A stretch of DNA of 60,000 nt from Antedon mediterranea (lineage: Eukaryota > Echinodermata > Crinoidea > Comatulida > Antedonidae), in assembly GCF_964355755.1 (NCBI RefSeq), contig NC_092670.1, forward strand, positions 33,407,795 through 33,467,794, read 5' to 3'. The notes below the pieces were generated by a model. It had not been told where the DNA came from, did no database searches, and was given only the letters and a program-made list of their open reading frames with translations. Both the position numbers and the translations under genes were made by a program. Shown piece after piece: positions 21,240 through 33,206 of this stretch (position 1 is the stretch's first letter; each line of letters starts with the position of its first letter).

Positions 21240-23288
21240 CGGCTTATTTTCCTGAAGGTGGACATTTTTTTCTGTTTACTTGTAATTCCTTTTGATTCAA
21301 TAAATGTGCCGATCGATCATGTGATCAAAACTTTACTGTCAGATACAGTGCTTAACCTAGATACATTGTCAATCAGATAAGATGATGGTATTATATGAAA
21401 TAGCTTTTGACTCAGATTTGATGACTTGACTGTCTGAGATGTTAGATATAATATTGTTTCAATTCATGCAATTGATGTTGCTCTTTCAACTCCCATTCAG
21501 ACTGTTCAAAACCCTGTTTGTTTGCAGCAAAATGCTTTGAGGCATGGTTAATCCATAATGAGAAAGTAAAATCTTTGCCTAGAGGCCAATGATTACTGTA
21601 TAAGAATGTCGTAGGTTGAAACGAGCTGGAAGAGGCAGATAATGTTCAAAGTTTATACTATTGTACGTCAGTACAGTTACTGTATTGTAATTCTGGAAAT
21701 GTCATGCCATCAACAAAATATTTGAAATCTTCCAACCAACGAAGGTGGCCAGTAATTTTTTTCTCATTAAATTCTAAAGAGCAACATATCAACAAATCAA
21801 AGTTAATTAAAATTATTTCAATTAAAAATTGTTTTCATGTTTTCAGAAAAAAATAATCGGGTGTACAGTAGATAACTGCAACAAAAAATAAAATAAATGA
21901 TAATAAACCAACGATAAGATTGTTTTAATTTAAAAAATACTAAATTGTATTAAGGTAGTACTGTACAGTACGTAGTGTAATACAAAATAATTGCATAATT
22001 TAATAGTAGTTACTAAAATAATATACTGTAGGCCTATTGGCCATTGCTGTAAATATTACAGTTTTTATATGGCTCATTTGAAATAAGCTCAGCATGTCCA
22101 CTGGAATGTGCGTGGTTTATACAGATCAGATTACCCATAGTTCATAGTTTTCAGTTTATCCAAGACATGTCGCAAGTCAGCCACCACCTGCATTGTATGG
22201 TACCTCAGTTTTGGCATTTTCCTTTAGATAGTCGCTTTTCTGTTTGCTTGTGTAATACACACTGAAAATTACTACACTTTAGCTTAATAATGATATTGTG
22301 TTACTATTAAGGGCCTGTAAGAGTAGCTTGTTCTAAACAGTATAAAGTCTTAAATAAACTAAAATAGAATGCAATACCCAGTGGTAGGTATAGATCAAAA
22401 ACCATACGAACCGACATAATATAGAATTAAAATGTAAACATACTTGTAAGCTATGCATTGATAAAAATGAAAGAATACAAGATGGTTTCAGGTACCGTAC
22501 AGTACATATTGAAGATTAGACTGAATTTGGACTTAAAGGCGGCTACGGTTAGAATCAAAGAGGTGGAAATTGTATAGGGGTATAGTATTTTAATAGTTTA
22601 TGTATAGTCAAGTACTAGAAGGGGTAGTAATAAAGATAAATTGACATTTTGAAGAATGGAAATTGTATTATGAGTGTACTTAAGTGTTTGTGGCTACCAC
22701 AGGAAAAAGAGTCTTGTCTTCAGGCAACCATACAAAGACTTGTATTAAATTGTAAGGAATGGTTTTAAATAGTTCAACAAGTTAAGTGATCTGTGTAGTG
22801 TAGATTTAATTAAAAAGTTGGACTAAGTTTTCTGACTTCAAGAGGTTAACTTTTAAACTGTAAAATGAAATGACTTTGAGGGCAGTTTTCAAATTTAATA
22901 TTTGTCCACTATGAATTATTATTTAAATAAGAATGTGTCTGTGAGACTACCACTGTTTGTTTTTGAAGGCTCCTACATTTCAAATGAGCCTGAACCAAAT
23001 AATTATACTGTACTGAGACATCTTAACATTACAAATATGTTGTAGACACCCTACTGATATTGTTTTCCTGTCTAAATGTGTAGTATTATCGGAACATCCT
23101 TTTCTTTTTTCCTTAGTAGACAGCGGATCAATCTCATCAGTCCCACATGGCATGTTAGCATCTTGTAAATTAAACAGTCCAGTTAAAATTAGTTTTGAAA
23201 CTAAATGTACTATACTGAAAAAAAAAATGAAAGATGGTTTGCTATGTTAGCACTAATATTTAGTTAAAACTGTATTGACATTCATGAC
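21240..23288. other. Non-coding DNA, no gene seen
   Basis: AT-rich with many TACTGTA words. At 22153 GTTTATCCAAGACATGTCGC followed by CCACCACC may be a decayed relative of the GTTTATCCAGGTAAGC repeat. Nothing else recognised. Confidence 0.5.
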
Positions 23289-23291
23289 TAA

Positions 23292-23554
23292 GGGCCTGTT
23301 CATACCTACTGTATGGAGTTATGCTCTCAAATGAAAACAAAAGTTTGTTTTATAAGAAAGTCATGAATCAACATTTTTGACTTCTGACGAATAAAATTTA
23401 CTTCTGCATACCAACCAGATGTTTGCCCAAATTTGTGACACTATAGTTTCTATTGAAAGCGTTGTTAAGCGAGTCTGAACACTCTACTGTTACGCCGCTA
23501 ATTCCCACCTTGCTTGCAATACAAAAGCATAACTCCATGGATCTGAACATACAC
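23292..23554. mobile_element. Tourist/Harbinger-like MITE, TAA target duplication
   Basis: TAA at 23289-23291 precedes GGGCCTGTTCATAC, and the right end GAACATACAC is followed by TAA at 23555-23557. Inside, TGGAGTTATGCT (about 23314) is mirrored by AGCATAACTCCA (about 23527). The ends are imperfect inverted repeats over about 35 bp. Length 263 bp, non-coding, an older copy than the 18960 element. Confidence 0.65.
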
Positions 23555-23559
23555 TAAGT

Positions 23560-24270
23560 TATTTCATCTTATGGTTGTGAGATTATTGGGAGGGATACAG
23601 TCAACCTAGCACAGAACACAGTGAGATCACTGTTTTTATCTGAAACAAAGCATTCTGTTCTTTACTATACATACATATGTTGAACTTGAGGTGACCTATG
23701 TTTTTTTTTATAAAGATGTAAAATAATAGAACCACCTGTTGTTGAGAATTGATATCAATTGCTGGTATTATTCTACTATTAGTAATAACTGTTTATTGAT
23801 AATGTTTGTATGAACATTTTCCCAGGCTCAAATTTGTCTACAGTACCTCTATGTTTCATCCTAATGAAAAGGAGGGTTTAAAAAAAAAACCAGTTATGGC
23901 GTTCAAGACAGGCATGAATTATCAAATTTTTAAACCATTAATTATTCTGAGACTGTTTTTTTTCTTTTTGATTTTAATAATATATGCACCATTTTTTTTT
24001 CATTCTTAATTCCAAGAGACCCATTTAAAAAAAATTGCAGTTTAACAAACCGGCATAGTGTGTTTTTTGCAAATTTTAAATTGGCCCTATATTATTTGTG
24101 TTCACACAATGCTAGTTTCTTTTATCTCTGGGATATCCAGATAAACCAACAAAGTACATATTATACTGTACATACATGTAGATTACATTTTAAAAGTTAT
24201 TTTACAAATAGATTTATATACTATGGTTTCAATAAGACAACCTCTCTCTGTTGATAAATTTATAGTTTAC
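23560..24270. other. AT-rich non-coding DNA, no gene seen
   Basis: T-rich simple stretches (23940-24000). At about 24132 ATATCCAGATAAACCAACAA, on the minus strand, may be another decayed copy of the GTTTATCCAG repeat core. No coding signal. Confidence 0.5.
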
Positions 24271-24274
24271 ATTG

Positions 24275-24443
24275 TAAAGCTCTGTCTACACGATCAAACT
24301 TTATGTTTAAAAAAAAATGTGATGTGCCCATATATGGACATAATGATGTCATATCACTACCATATTTAAGCATAGCACTACCATATATGGGCACATCACA
24401 TTTTTTTGGACACATAAAGTTTGATAGTTTAGACAAGGCTTTA
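24275..24443. mobile_element. 169-bp hairpin MITE, probable TA target site
   Basis: The left arm starts TAAAGCTCTGTCTACACGAT and continues ATCAAACTTTATGT, an A-run and TGTGATGTGCCCATATATGG. The right arm from about 24380 to 24443 is its reverse complement, ending TAGACAAGGCTTTA, with only a few mismatches over about 60 bp. TA flanks each AAGC/GCTT terminus. Nearly the whole element folds on itself. Confidence 0.85.
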
Positions 24444-24794
24444 TACTAATAGCTCTTTTAATTGTAAAGGACGTGGCGATTGATCTCTTATCCATTAAAG
24501 ATCAATTGACTAATTAAATAACTGATCCAAATTTGTCAAAATGAGTAATTTATTTCTAAAGTCTGTTTTATCAATTGTGTGACAACTTGATTACATTGCA
24601 TTTAAATGAATGGTGGTTTTATTTGTTTAATATCAATAGTTATTCTATTGCTTCTTAATTTTTCTTTCAAGTTTTATTTTGTTGATAATTTAAATACCGC
24701 AAATTACATGTTCAAATTACGCTTTACATTATAAATTACCCAGTTATTTTGATAAAATACATGGAAACCTCCATAATGATGCATCCAGTAATCA

Positions 24795-24960
24795 GCACAG
24801 TTGGTTCCTTGACCTCGCGATACCTATTTGTGTCTGGGTGGAGAGGGCAAACATAAGAAGACAGGCAATGTGAGGAGCATGTATTGGACCTGAACTCCTG
24901 ATCTCATGATCAGAAGTCCAACTTCCAACTACTCCACACACTCAACACTTTTAAGTACTT
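24795..24960 (-). mobile_element. tRNA-derived SINE, reverse orientation
   Basis: On the minus strand the head runs from about 24943: GTGGAGTAGTTGGAAGTTGG (A-box-like), then an anticodon-arm-like TTCTGATCATGAGATCAGGA, then a B-box-like AGTTCAGGTCC at about 24886-24896. The body contains CTCTCCACCCAGACACAAAT followed by AGGTATCGCGAGGTCAAGG, a CCACCCAGG.(C)AAATGGGTACC-like block seen in many invertebrate tRNA SINEs. It differs from the other two SINEs here. Confidence 0.65.
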
Positions 24961-24964
24961 AAAG

Positions 24965-27495
24965 ACTGTTAATGAGAAAACAAATATTTAAATTTATAGT
25001 GAAAAAAGTCATTAAAATTAAATATTGTTTATTCAGCATTGTTTCTTTAATGTAAAAGAATTACTAGAATTAGAGTACGGTTTGCCATGCATTTATCCTG
25101 AATAAACTTGGAAAATGCCGAATCACACGCCTGTGCTTTTCTACTATTCTCGTCTTTGTTGTATCACACCTATTACTTTACGCTGGTCTGAATATGTCAA
25201 CAACACTCTTGTTATTCCCAACACCATTCCTACATCTATTGTCTAAATTTATTGTGGCATTGCTCTGCACATTTTGATCTGAAAGAATAATAATATTGAT
25301 ATATTTTATGTTCCATTGTTTTCCAATTTAGATGTTATACTGTAGTGGTTTTAAAGATGAAATATGATATCAATAATTCATAATAAGAAGGAAGTGTTGC
25401 TGATAAAAATGTGATATCATTTAAAAGAGACAAGGATCAAAGAACATTTTGTAAATTAGTCTAGGTTGTAGAAGTAATATTGATAACATTTTGGCACAAA
25501 AGGCATGTCATACTGTATTAAAAATTATAAAAACTTTATGATCTGTTGGTGGTGCTCATAAATATAGTAACATATTCAACATAAATTATAACTAGAAATG
25601 TTATACAGGCCTGTTAAAATGTGTTAGTTGACTGAAACTGATGTTTGACCAGCAATCTTTGAAACTGTCAAGTGTCCATAGTGTTACTTGATGGAAATAG
25701 TTTGATGTCATCCATCCCATGCTCCTGCCATGCTCAGTTCTAAAGCCTTTCCAATACTGTTTTCTAGAGAGTCTAGTTTAAGATGCAGTCTTGTTGTTCA
25801 AATCAATGTTGTCTAAAAACAATGTTTGACCACCAATCTTTTAAGTATTCATTAGTATAGTTCCTTGATGGAAATAGTGGTATGTCCATGCCCCTTTCAT
25901 TCCCTAAAAAAATCAAGACATTTCCAATGCTGTTTTTGCTACAGTACCTACTAACTGTATACAATACAGTACAATGAACTGATTACCTCATCTCATCAGT
26001 GTTGTTTTTCCCTTTTTTTTATACCACCATCACATGTTCATCACTACACTGTACACATGCTGAGTACGAGTTTATAAAAATGAATTTTAGTTCTGGATAG
26101 ATTCCAAAAGTATGAATATTTCTCTTGTTGATTTAGCCGGAAATGAAAAGAAATTATTTTCTATTGAAAACGATTAGTTTCCTGTACCATCCCTCATACA
26201 GAATTTCCTGATAAAATTGTGAAAACTGGGACTTGGCCAAGGAATCCCTTAAGATAAGTGAGTGGTCCTTTCACCAACTATTTTCTTAAAGCTTAAATGA
26301 TTATCGAATGTACAGTAGGCTAATTCTTATTTTAGTTCATCTGCATTTTTTACAGCTCAAATAATGTTCATTTTCAACATTACTGTAAAATAAATCTCTA
26401 CAAGTAATAGGCCCCAGTAACATTCCCATGCTATTCAGGTACTTCCCATGTCTATTCTATACATTTAATAATAATAGCTTAATCTAATTTGAAAAACCAG
26501 GCCATATCCAAATTCCAATGGGAATTTAAGGAAGATCTTAGCCAAACTTAGATTGACTCAAGCCCAAGTCAGATACAAGCCGATAGGATGTTGTCTTTAT
26601 TATCGTTTATATGAACACAATAGTGGATGTTGATGAAGAAATGTTACAGTACATGCAGTATAGTGACAATAGTACATGTATATATTGTGATTGTTGTATA
26701 CAAGGATGTTTTACAGTTGGGCAATCAGGCTTCCTGGGTATCAGTGTTGCTATAGTATAAATGTTTAATGTTTTCCAAAATATTAACTATTAAACTTAGA
26801 ATATCCAATTTGACTCATTTTCTACTATTTCATGATGTATGGTATTATCAATGTTCCATTCTACAATACCTGTAACATCCCCCTAGTAATAGCATTATCT
26901 TATTTTGAATGCAAGACTCTAGCCAATATTCTCCAAGGATCATCAGTGAGGTCCTACTGTAGCCAATACAAACTCTGATTCAAATGTCTGATCTTCATTG
27001 GAACTTTGCCATTGTAGCATAGCTAAATGGTGGATTAGATTTAAGTTTACACATTTAATATTTTCCATTTACATATTTTTTCAGTGGTAGAGATAATCTT
27101 CACATCAAATTAACCGTTCGTTATTGCTAGATAATCAAATTACAGCAAGCACAATTTCACACTTTTGACTTTGGTTCGTAGACTTTGTTAGAAGACATAA
27201 TCAAGCGGCAAATCCAAGCTGTACGTGACAAGGAGTGGCAAAAAATGTAAACATTTCCACATCATTTCTGTTGTACAATACTACACTTGTCCCTGATAAA
27301 CACACTTTGTGTGCTTTTGTATTAAATATTTATATATAAGACCATTTTTAAATTGATTTTATACGAATGGCTTTATGAGCTGTCAGAATTTGTTGTTAAA
27401 AAATGACTGCTACTGTAATAGTAATGATACTACTGTACATACAATTGTAAAGTTCTAGATTAAAACATGTGGAAAACCCATACATTTTCCTATTC
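24965..27495. other. Non-coding DNA with a diverged tandem duplication, no gene seen
   Basis: No coding frame or RNA gene seen. Within it, 25640-25770 and 25822-25944 are a diverged direct duplication listed separately. The remainder is AT-rich single-copy-looking sequence. Confidence 0.5.
25640..25944 (+). repeat. Diverged tandem duplication, period about 180 bp
   Basis: Both units share, in order, ATGTTTGACCA(G/C)CAATCTTT, a TTGATGGAAATAGT block, a CATCCATCCC/GTCCATGCCC block and TTTCCAAT(A/G)CTGTTTT. Similarity between blocks is low, so the duplication is old. Confidence 0.7.
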
Positions 27496-27499
27496 GAAA

Positions 27500-28165
27500 A
27501 CACCAAGGATGTCCACCTTATGGAATTTTGGCTATAAAGCCACAAAGATGTCCACCAGTTATGTGTTGACTACATCAACACTACAAGGGTGTCCACCAGT
27601 TATGTGTTGACTACATCAACACCACAAGGGTGTCTTCATGTTAAGGCTATAAACAGCACAAGGATGTACACCTTTTGGAATTTTGGCTATAAAAGCCACA
27701 AAAATGTCAACCAGTTTTACAGTATGTGTTGACTACATCAACACTACAAGGGTGTCCACCAGTTATGTGTTGACTACATCAACGCCACAAGGGTGTCCAC
27801 CAGTTATGTGTTGACTACATCAACGCCACCAGGGTGTCTTCATGTTAAGGCTATAAACACCACAAGGATGTCCAAGATGGTAATGTTGTCTATAAACACT
27901 ATGATGATGTCCACCAGTTATGTGTTGGACTACAGCAACACTACTACAAGTGTGTCAACCAGTATGTTAATACTATACAATACACACCACAAGGATGTTC
28001 ACCATGTTATTGTTGTATCCACCAGTTATGTGTTGGCTATATAAACACCACAAGGGTGTCTTTGTTTAATATAGTGTTGACTAAAAACTCCAGTTGTCAT
28101 AATTTTACATAGGCCTACTGTAAATGGCCCAAGGAACCACCACAAGGATGTCCACCAGTTTAACT
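27500..28165 (+). repeat. 41-bp minisatellite
   Basis: The unit contains CCAGTTATGTGTTGACTAC, then ATCAACACTACAAGGGTGTC. The first clean copies start at 27553 and 27594 (period 41), and related copies run to about 28165 with variants in which GTTAAGGCTATAAACACCAC replaces the second half. Perfect units sit in blocks separated by decayed units, suggesting repeated local expansion. The 83-codon frame at 27793-28044 is read straight through repeat units and is not a gene. Confidence 0.88.
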
Positions 28166-28169
28166 AATT

Positions 28170-31100
28170 TCAGTGTTGACATATGCTACAATGATGACCA
28201 GTTTTTGAAGTGTGGACTTTACACATTAAATAAAAGCCTATAGTGAAATAGAACAATCACTGTTTATGTTGTTATTTTGCTATTCCAGAGGGATACCTAT
28301 TGAAGATCTTTATTTCTTATTTGGATTTCGTGATAACATGTCTGATGAGAAATTGATGGTGCGATGTCAAAACTGATGTACATTGATTGATAGCTGCAAT
28401 GAAGATGGATACAGTAAACTAAAAACTAGGCCACAATAATACTACTAAATGTAGAATTTTAAAAGTACTGATGATCTACAAATAAGTTTACCAAAAATAG
28501 ATCTAAGAGAAATTTGCTATAAGTTTGAAATGCAGACAGAATGGCAATGTAGGTCTCTACTGCATATTTATTTGAAGTCTATTTGTAGTCCTTTTCAAAC
28601 AGTTTTGAATTATTATGTTTCTATTGTATATTTTGCATTTATCCAACCAAAAATCTACCCAAATTGTTTTTTTTGATCGGAGGATATGATAGAATACATG
28701 ATGACAATAACGTCGCCATAGCGATTATGGACTATTAGCGTAAATCCTATATATGATAGTAACTGGTAGAAAAAGCAAGTTATATCTTTAGTACAAATTT
28801 ATTAACAATGACTTTGGACTTATACACAGTGCAATTAATAAATTAAAACATTAACAAATTGTAGTCATCGTTTTGTATAACTTTCTTAAGTTAACTATAT
28901 GTACAAATCAACTATATAAACATTTCTCTACGATTCTCACTTTGTTTATGATCATAAAAATGTATATCGTGAATAAAACACATAAAATGTATACTGCTGC
29001 TACCTTTCGGCAATGGCATTGAATTTCATATGAGAACTTTAATGGTATACAGTGTACATTTAATAAGGTGTAAAAGATATCTTTTATGGATTTCTTATTG
29101 ACCTGAATTTATTTTTACTGCTCATTCTTGTTTTAAAAAATATATGCAAATTAAGTATCTCATACAGTATCACATTTATTTCTGTCATTTGTTTACTGTC
29201 TATTGACCAATCTTGACTGTTAATCATTTTTTGATTTTTTCTTTTCTGCCCACTCACGTCTCTCAACACTTTTGTACAACAGCATACAAAAGTCAGGTGA
29301 TTTTTTTTTCATTTCTTGTGTATTTCTGCTTGTTTCTAATTACTGACAGCCACCCCCACATTTCTATCTGAGCTTTGTCCTCTTGGTTACTTCTAACCTT
29401 TTTTACAAAGTTTCATGGCTGCTTTTTTTTTTTTGAACCCACATCTTTTGTTAATAACATAATAATTGACTGAATTTAGTCAATAAACTCTTTGAATGAA
29501 CAAAAAAGATTGCCCAGCAGTAGAATTCAACTTACAGAGAGTTTATCAAAACCAATGTATTTACTTTTATTGAATTGCAAATATGTATGGAATTTCCTCT
29601 TTCTATTGAAATGCTTTGTTATTTACCGCTTGCATGAACATTGCAGAACAATCATATCTTGCGGTTTCAAACAATAGGCCAGGCATTCAAGGTGCTAAAG
29701 TACTTTATTAAACCATAGAGATATAATATCTCTATGTTTAAACTCAACCTTTTTACTAAACAGTAATACTGTAGGCCTACACCTGATGTTTATATTTTGC
29801 TAAATAAAGGTTGCTTCTTATACAGTAGATTAGGGTTGGAAAAGGGTTTTTTTATGCTGCTATCTTAGTGGGTTTTCAAATTTCACCCCTATGAGATTAA
29901 TTGTTTAGCCTTTTTTCAATGTTGGATTTATGAAAAGAGTTTTTTAATGATTTCTCAGTAACCAATTATCACAGAGGTTTAAGTAAATACTGTACTTGAC
30001 AAACTCAACACTTTACTACTGACTTTAGCTCCATTGATATCAATACAGGTCGCTTCAGGCACTTCCTTATCTTTTTTTTTTCAGTTATTAAAAAAATATT
30101 TTAGTTTTGAATCATACAGTAGTTTATTGAATTCAAAGTGAGGTCAGTAAAAATTATAATCAATCTTTCTGTAGTTTTTCTGTAATTGTATACTTTACTG
30201 TAGTCATGTATTATCGTGAGGTAATTTCACGATTGATCGTAATCAAAACGGTACTGGGTTTGGTCTAGTAGCGTTCCTGCTCCCAACAAGTACATCCATT
30301 CATAGAAGCCTAAATGAAGTAAGCCTACCTGGTGGTAACCATAGAACGGTCCCGAGATAACGACTATACTTCGGCTTTAGTCGATAGAAGATTGAAAAAA
30401 TTGTTAGAAATAGAGTATACGATGTTTGATTATGTGTAGATGTGTGATTTGTTCTTTTATTCAAAATTCATGTTATTTATTAATATTTAATAAATAAATT
30501 AATTAAATTATCGTACTGTAGATTGTATATTATGCAATAAATATTATTTAATAAATTGTTGATATATTATTATTATTATAATATTTAATAAAAAGATATT
30601 TGTTTAGTATACATTTAAAACAATATAGATATAAGAAAGAAAAGCAAAGAGATTATGTATTCATTTTAACTCAAAGATACTGTGTACAGTATATAAAAAA
30701 AATCAATAATCTTAAATAAAACATAGATATTTTGGACATTACTCGTTCAGCAGTACTGTATCTTTCAATAATTGTTCTATTTCTTTAGCCATCACATGGT
30801 CGTTTTATTATTTCCACGGTTCAACTTCTGGCGAGAATATCACAGTAATAAAACTAATCGTGCTATTTTCTTAACTTTAATACTATTTGTATGCTGATTT
30901 TGAATAGAAATGGCTTGTAGTAATTCCCTGGAAACCACTAAACGACTGAACAATGTTCTTTGAAATGAAAAACTAGCAATTCATTACAGATACTGTTTTA
31001 TTGATGTGGAAGCAGTTTACTGCGTTTAGTGTCCGTCTCTGACATGTTTTAAGAATGAATTTATGAGAATTTTAATCTAGAACTGATATCCTAGCCAACA

Positions 31101-31540
31101 TTGCCCGTGGAAAGAAACAGGAAAAAAAATGATTTTAATTATGAGGTTTGGTTTTTTTTAGTAATATGCCGTTTGATTTCTTGAAAGGTTAATTAAATTC
31201 TTTAATAAGTGTATGTCTGAAAAAGGGGTTTACAAAATTTTCCTTTAGAGTTTCCACAACCTAAAAATCGTTACATATGGTAAACAAATGACTAACTGGA
31301 CTCCAATACTAAAGTAATTTGAAAACAATTTAAACTGACGCAACCAAATAGTTCAAAGTAAAGTTTTTAGTTATTTCAATAATTTTCTTTCCTAAATAAT
31401 TTTTTTTAAATCTGTTATACTATAAATAGTTCTGTATTATTATTAGTTTGTTGAGTTTGGTATTCAGTTTTATTTTTTAGTTTCCAGACTGCAAACTATG
31501 ACAGTTTACAACAAAATATACTACAACGTATTATTAACTA
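28170..31540. other. AT-rich non-coding DNA, no gene seen
   Basis: No protein domain, tRNA or element termini recognised. It contains a 35-bp palindrome at about 29708-29742 and a slightly GC-richer patch at 30190-30390 of unknown nature. Confidence 0.5.
29708..29742. repeat. Short palindrome
   Basis: CATAGAGATAT-A-ATATCTCTATG at 29713-29735 is a perfect palindrome around one base and extends outward to TTAAAC/GTTTAA with a 1-base offset. It could be a cruciform-forming site or the core of a tiny MITE. Confidence 0.75.
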
Positions 31541-31544
31541 CTGA

Positions 31545-31680
31545 TTGGTTATCTGCAACGAAGTTGCAGGATAACCTCTTGTGATTGTACGAAATCATCA
31601 TCATCATCATCATTGGTTATCCGCAACGAAGTTGCAGGATAACCTCTTGTGATTGTACGAAATCATCATCATCATCTTTT
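31545..31680 (+). repeat. Duplicated 5' module of the Helitron-like element with (ATC)n
   Basis: A 68-bp unit beginning TTGGTTATC, containing the 5' hairpin and CTCTTGTGATTGTACGAAAT, and ending in (ATC)n occurs at 31545-31612 and again at 31613-31677. The second copy continues into the first full body. The ATC microsatellite is also where the second body joins the first. Confidence 0.85.
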
Positions 31681-33206
31681 TCTTAATCTTCTTTCTTTCT
31701 GTATGATTTTTGTGTAACGCTTTTCTCTAAAACTTGCAAACATAACATTTTGTTAACTATGTTAACATTTTGACATTTATGTAACGTCGTCAAGCGAAGC
31801 TTTTCATGATGTTTACAATCGCGCAACGTGACGTACGCGCGATTTAACGATTTTCTCGTATTTAACATATGTCGAAAACCAAATAACATTTTAAAGTGAA
31901 ACTTTGCAAAAGTTTAATTTATATCATGCGCTAACCTTCTGTTGAAAAAAAATTGCGTGTTTTACACAAAGTTACGCGCGCACGCGCATTTAAAATTTCA
32001 AAATGCGCAAAATTAATTTCTAATCAACTTTCTACGCGTTTCATGTCGGTTTAAGCATGTCAAAAATTCCCACGCATGCGCACATTTTTACGTGTGCGGA
32101 GCGCACGTAGCACTGAAAACGTATTTTTTTCGCGTGATTTATGTTTTTCCAGCATTTTCTAGTAATTTTACCAAATTTTAAACAATTTTGACTTAAAGAT
32201 ACGTCATACGAGCACGTCGAATTGGACAATTTGCGCGCGTTTTTTATGAAAACGTTAAAAAATTCGTTTAAAATATGCCTTTTTTAAAACAGTCGTAATT
32301 TCTAAACTAAACGGTCAACTTTTTGTGGATGGCATTTTCTGGAAGTAGATGAGTTGTAGATATTGGATCAGGTATTAATATGGCTAACCGGACATTGTGA
32401 TGTCATCGTATGGCCACGCAAATATAAAATTTAGGATTTTGTATCTTTCGTCATAGCTCATCACATTGAATAGAGCGCATCTCCACTTATCCGTTTTCCA
32501 TTTTCACCCCGATTTTGATATTGTCTAGGTCAATCAACTATCTTTCGCATGAGTTAAAAATATTTTAATTTTTTTTACGTCATCGTGCTTAAAAATTTAA
32601 ATCACGTGTGGCATTAATTTCATCTTTACAGTAAATTTTAATCTGTTATAGCTCGTAAGAATAAAATGTGATAATCACGATTAAAACTTTTTCTGGAAGC
32701 TATTGGACTGTAGATACGAAATTATGTAAAAATGTTGCCAATTAGATGTTGTGACGTCATCATATGGCCAGTTAAATAAAAAAGGTCGTATTTTCATCTT
32801 TTGCGTCATAATTCATTACATTTAAACGAGCGCGCATCAATATTTCACGTATTCAAATTTCTTCTACATGCTAATACGTTGTTGCTGAGATAATTTCCTT
32901 TCGGAATTGCTACCTTCGCGTTTTATTTTAAAACCGTCAACATGTTAAAAATTGCAATAAATAGCGGGTCCCGTAATTTCACCTATTCTACACTGTATGT
33001 GATATGGATACAGATTATACTGTGTACACTATATATGAATTTGAATAATAAAATTCAGCAATAACAACATATCATATTCTTCAGTTCAGGTCATAATGCC
33101 AACGTGAACACTTCCTTTTGTCCTCAACCTATCCCCTTAATGTTAATGTTGCACCACTTGCGCGGCGGATAACCAAACTCGTCAAAGTGACGAGTTACAT
33201 GTCTAG
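31613..33206 (+). mobile_element. Helitron-like copy 1 (5' end to CTAG)
   Basis: Complete copy: 5' hairpin at 31615-31644, body with CpG-rich patches (for example TTACGCGCGCACGCGCAT at about 31971), subterminal GCGGATAACC, 3' hairpin at about 33176-33196 and terminal CTAG at 33203-33206. Minus-strand frames in the body (31683-31889, 32041-32229) repeat in copy 2 and show no domain. Confidence 0.75.

Noticed and set aside
27793-28044. 83-codon frame in the 41-bp minisatellite
   Set aside because: Reads through repeat units and changes register between them; no domain.
27500-28165. CRISPR-like array
   Set aside because: Units are contiguous tandem repeats with no unique spacers, in eukaryotic-type DNA.
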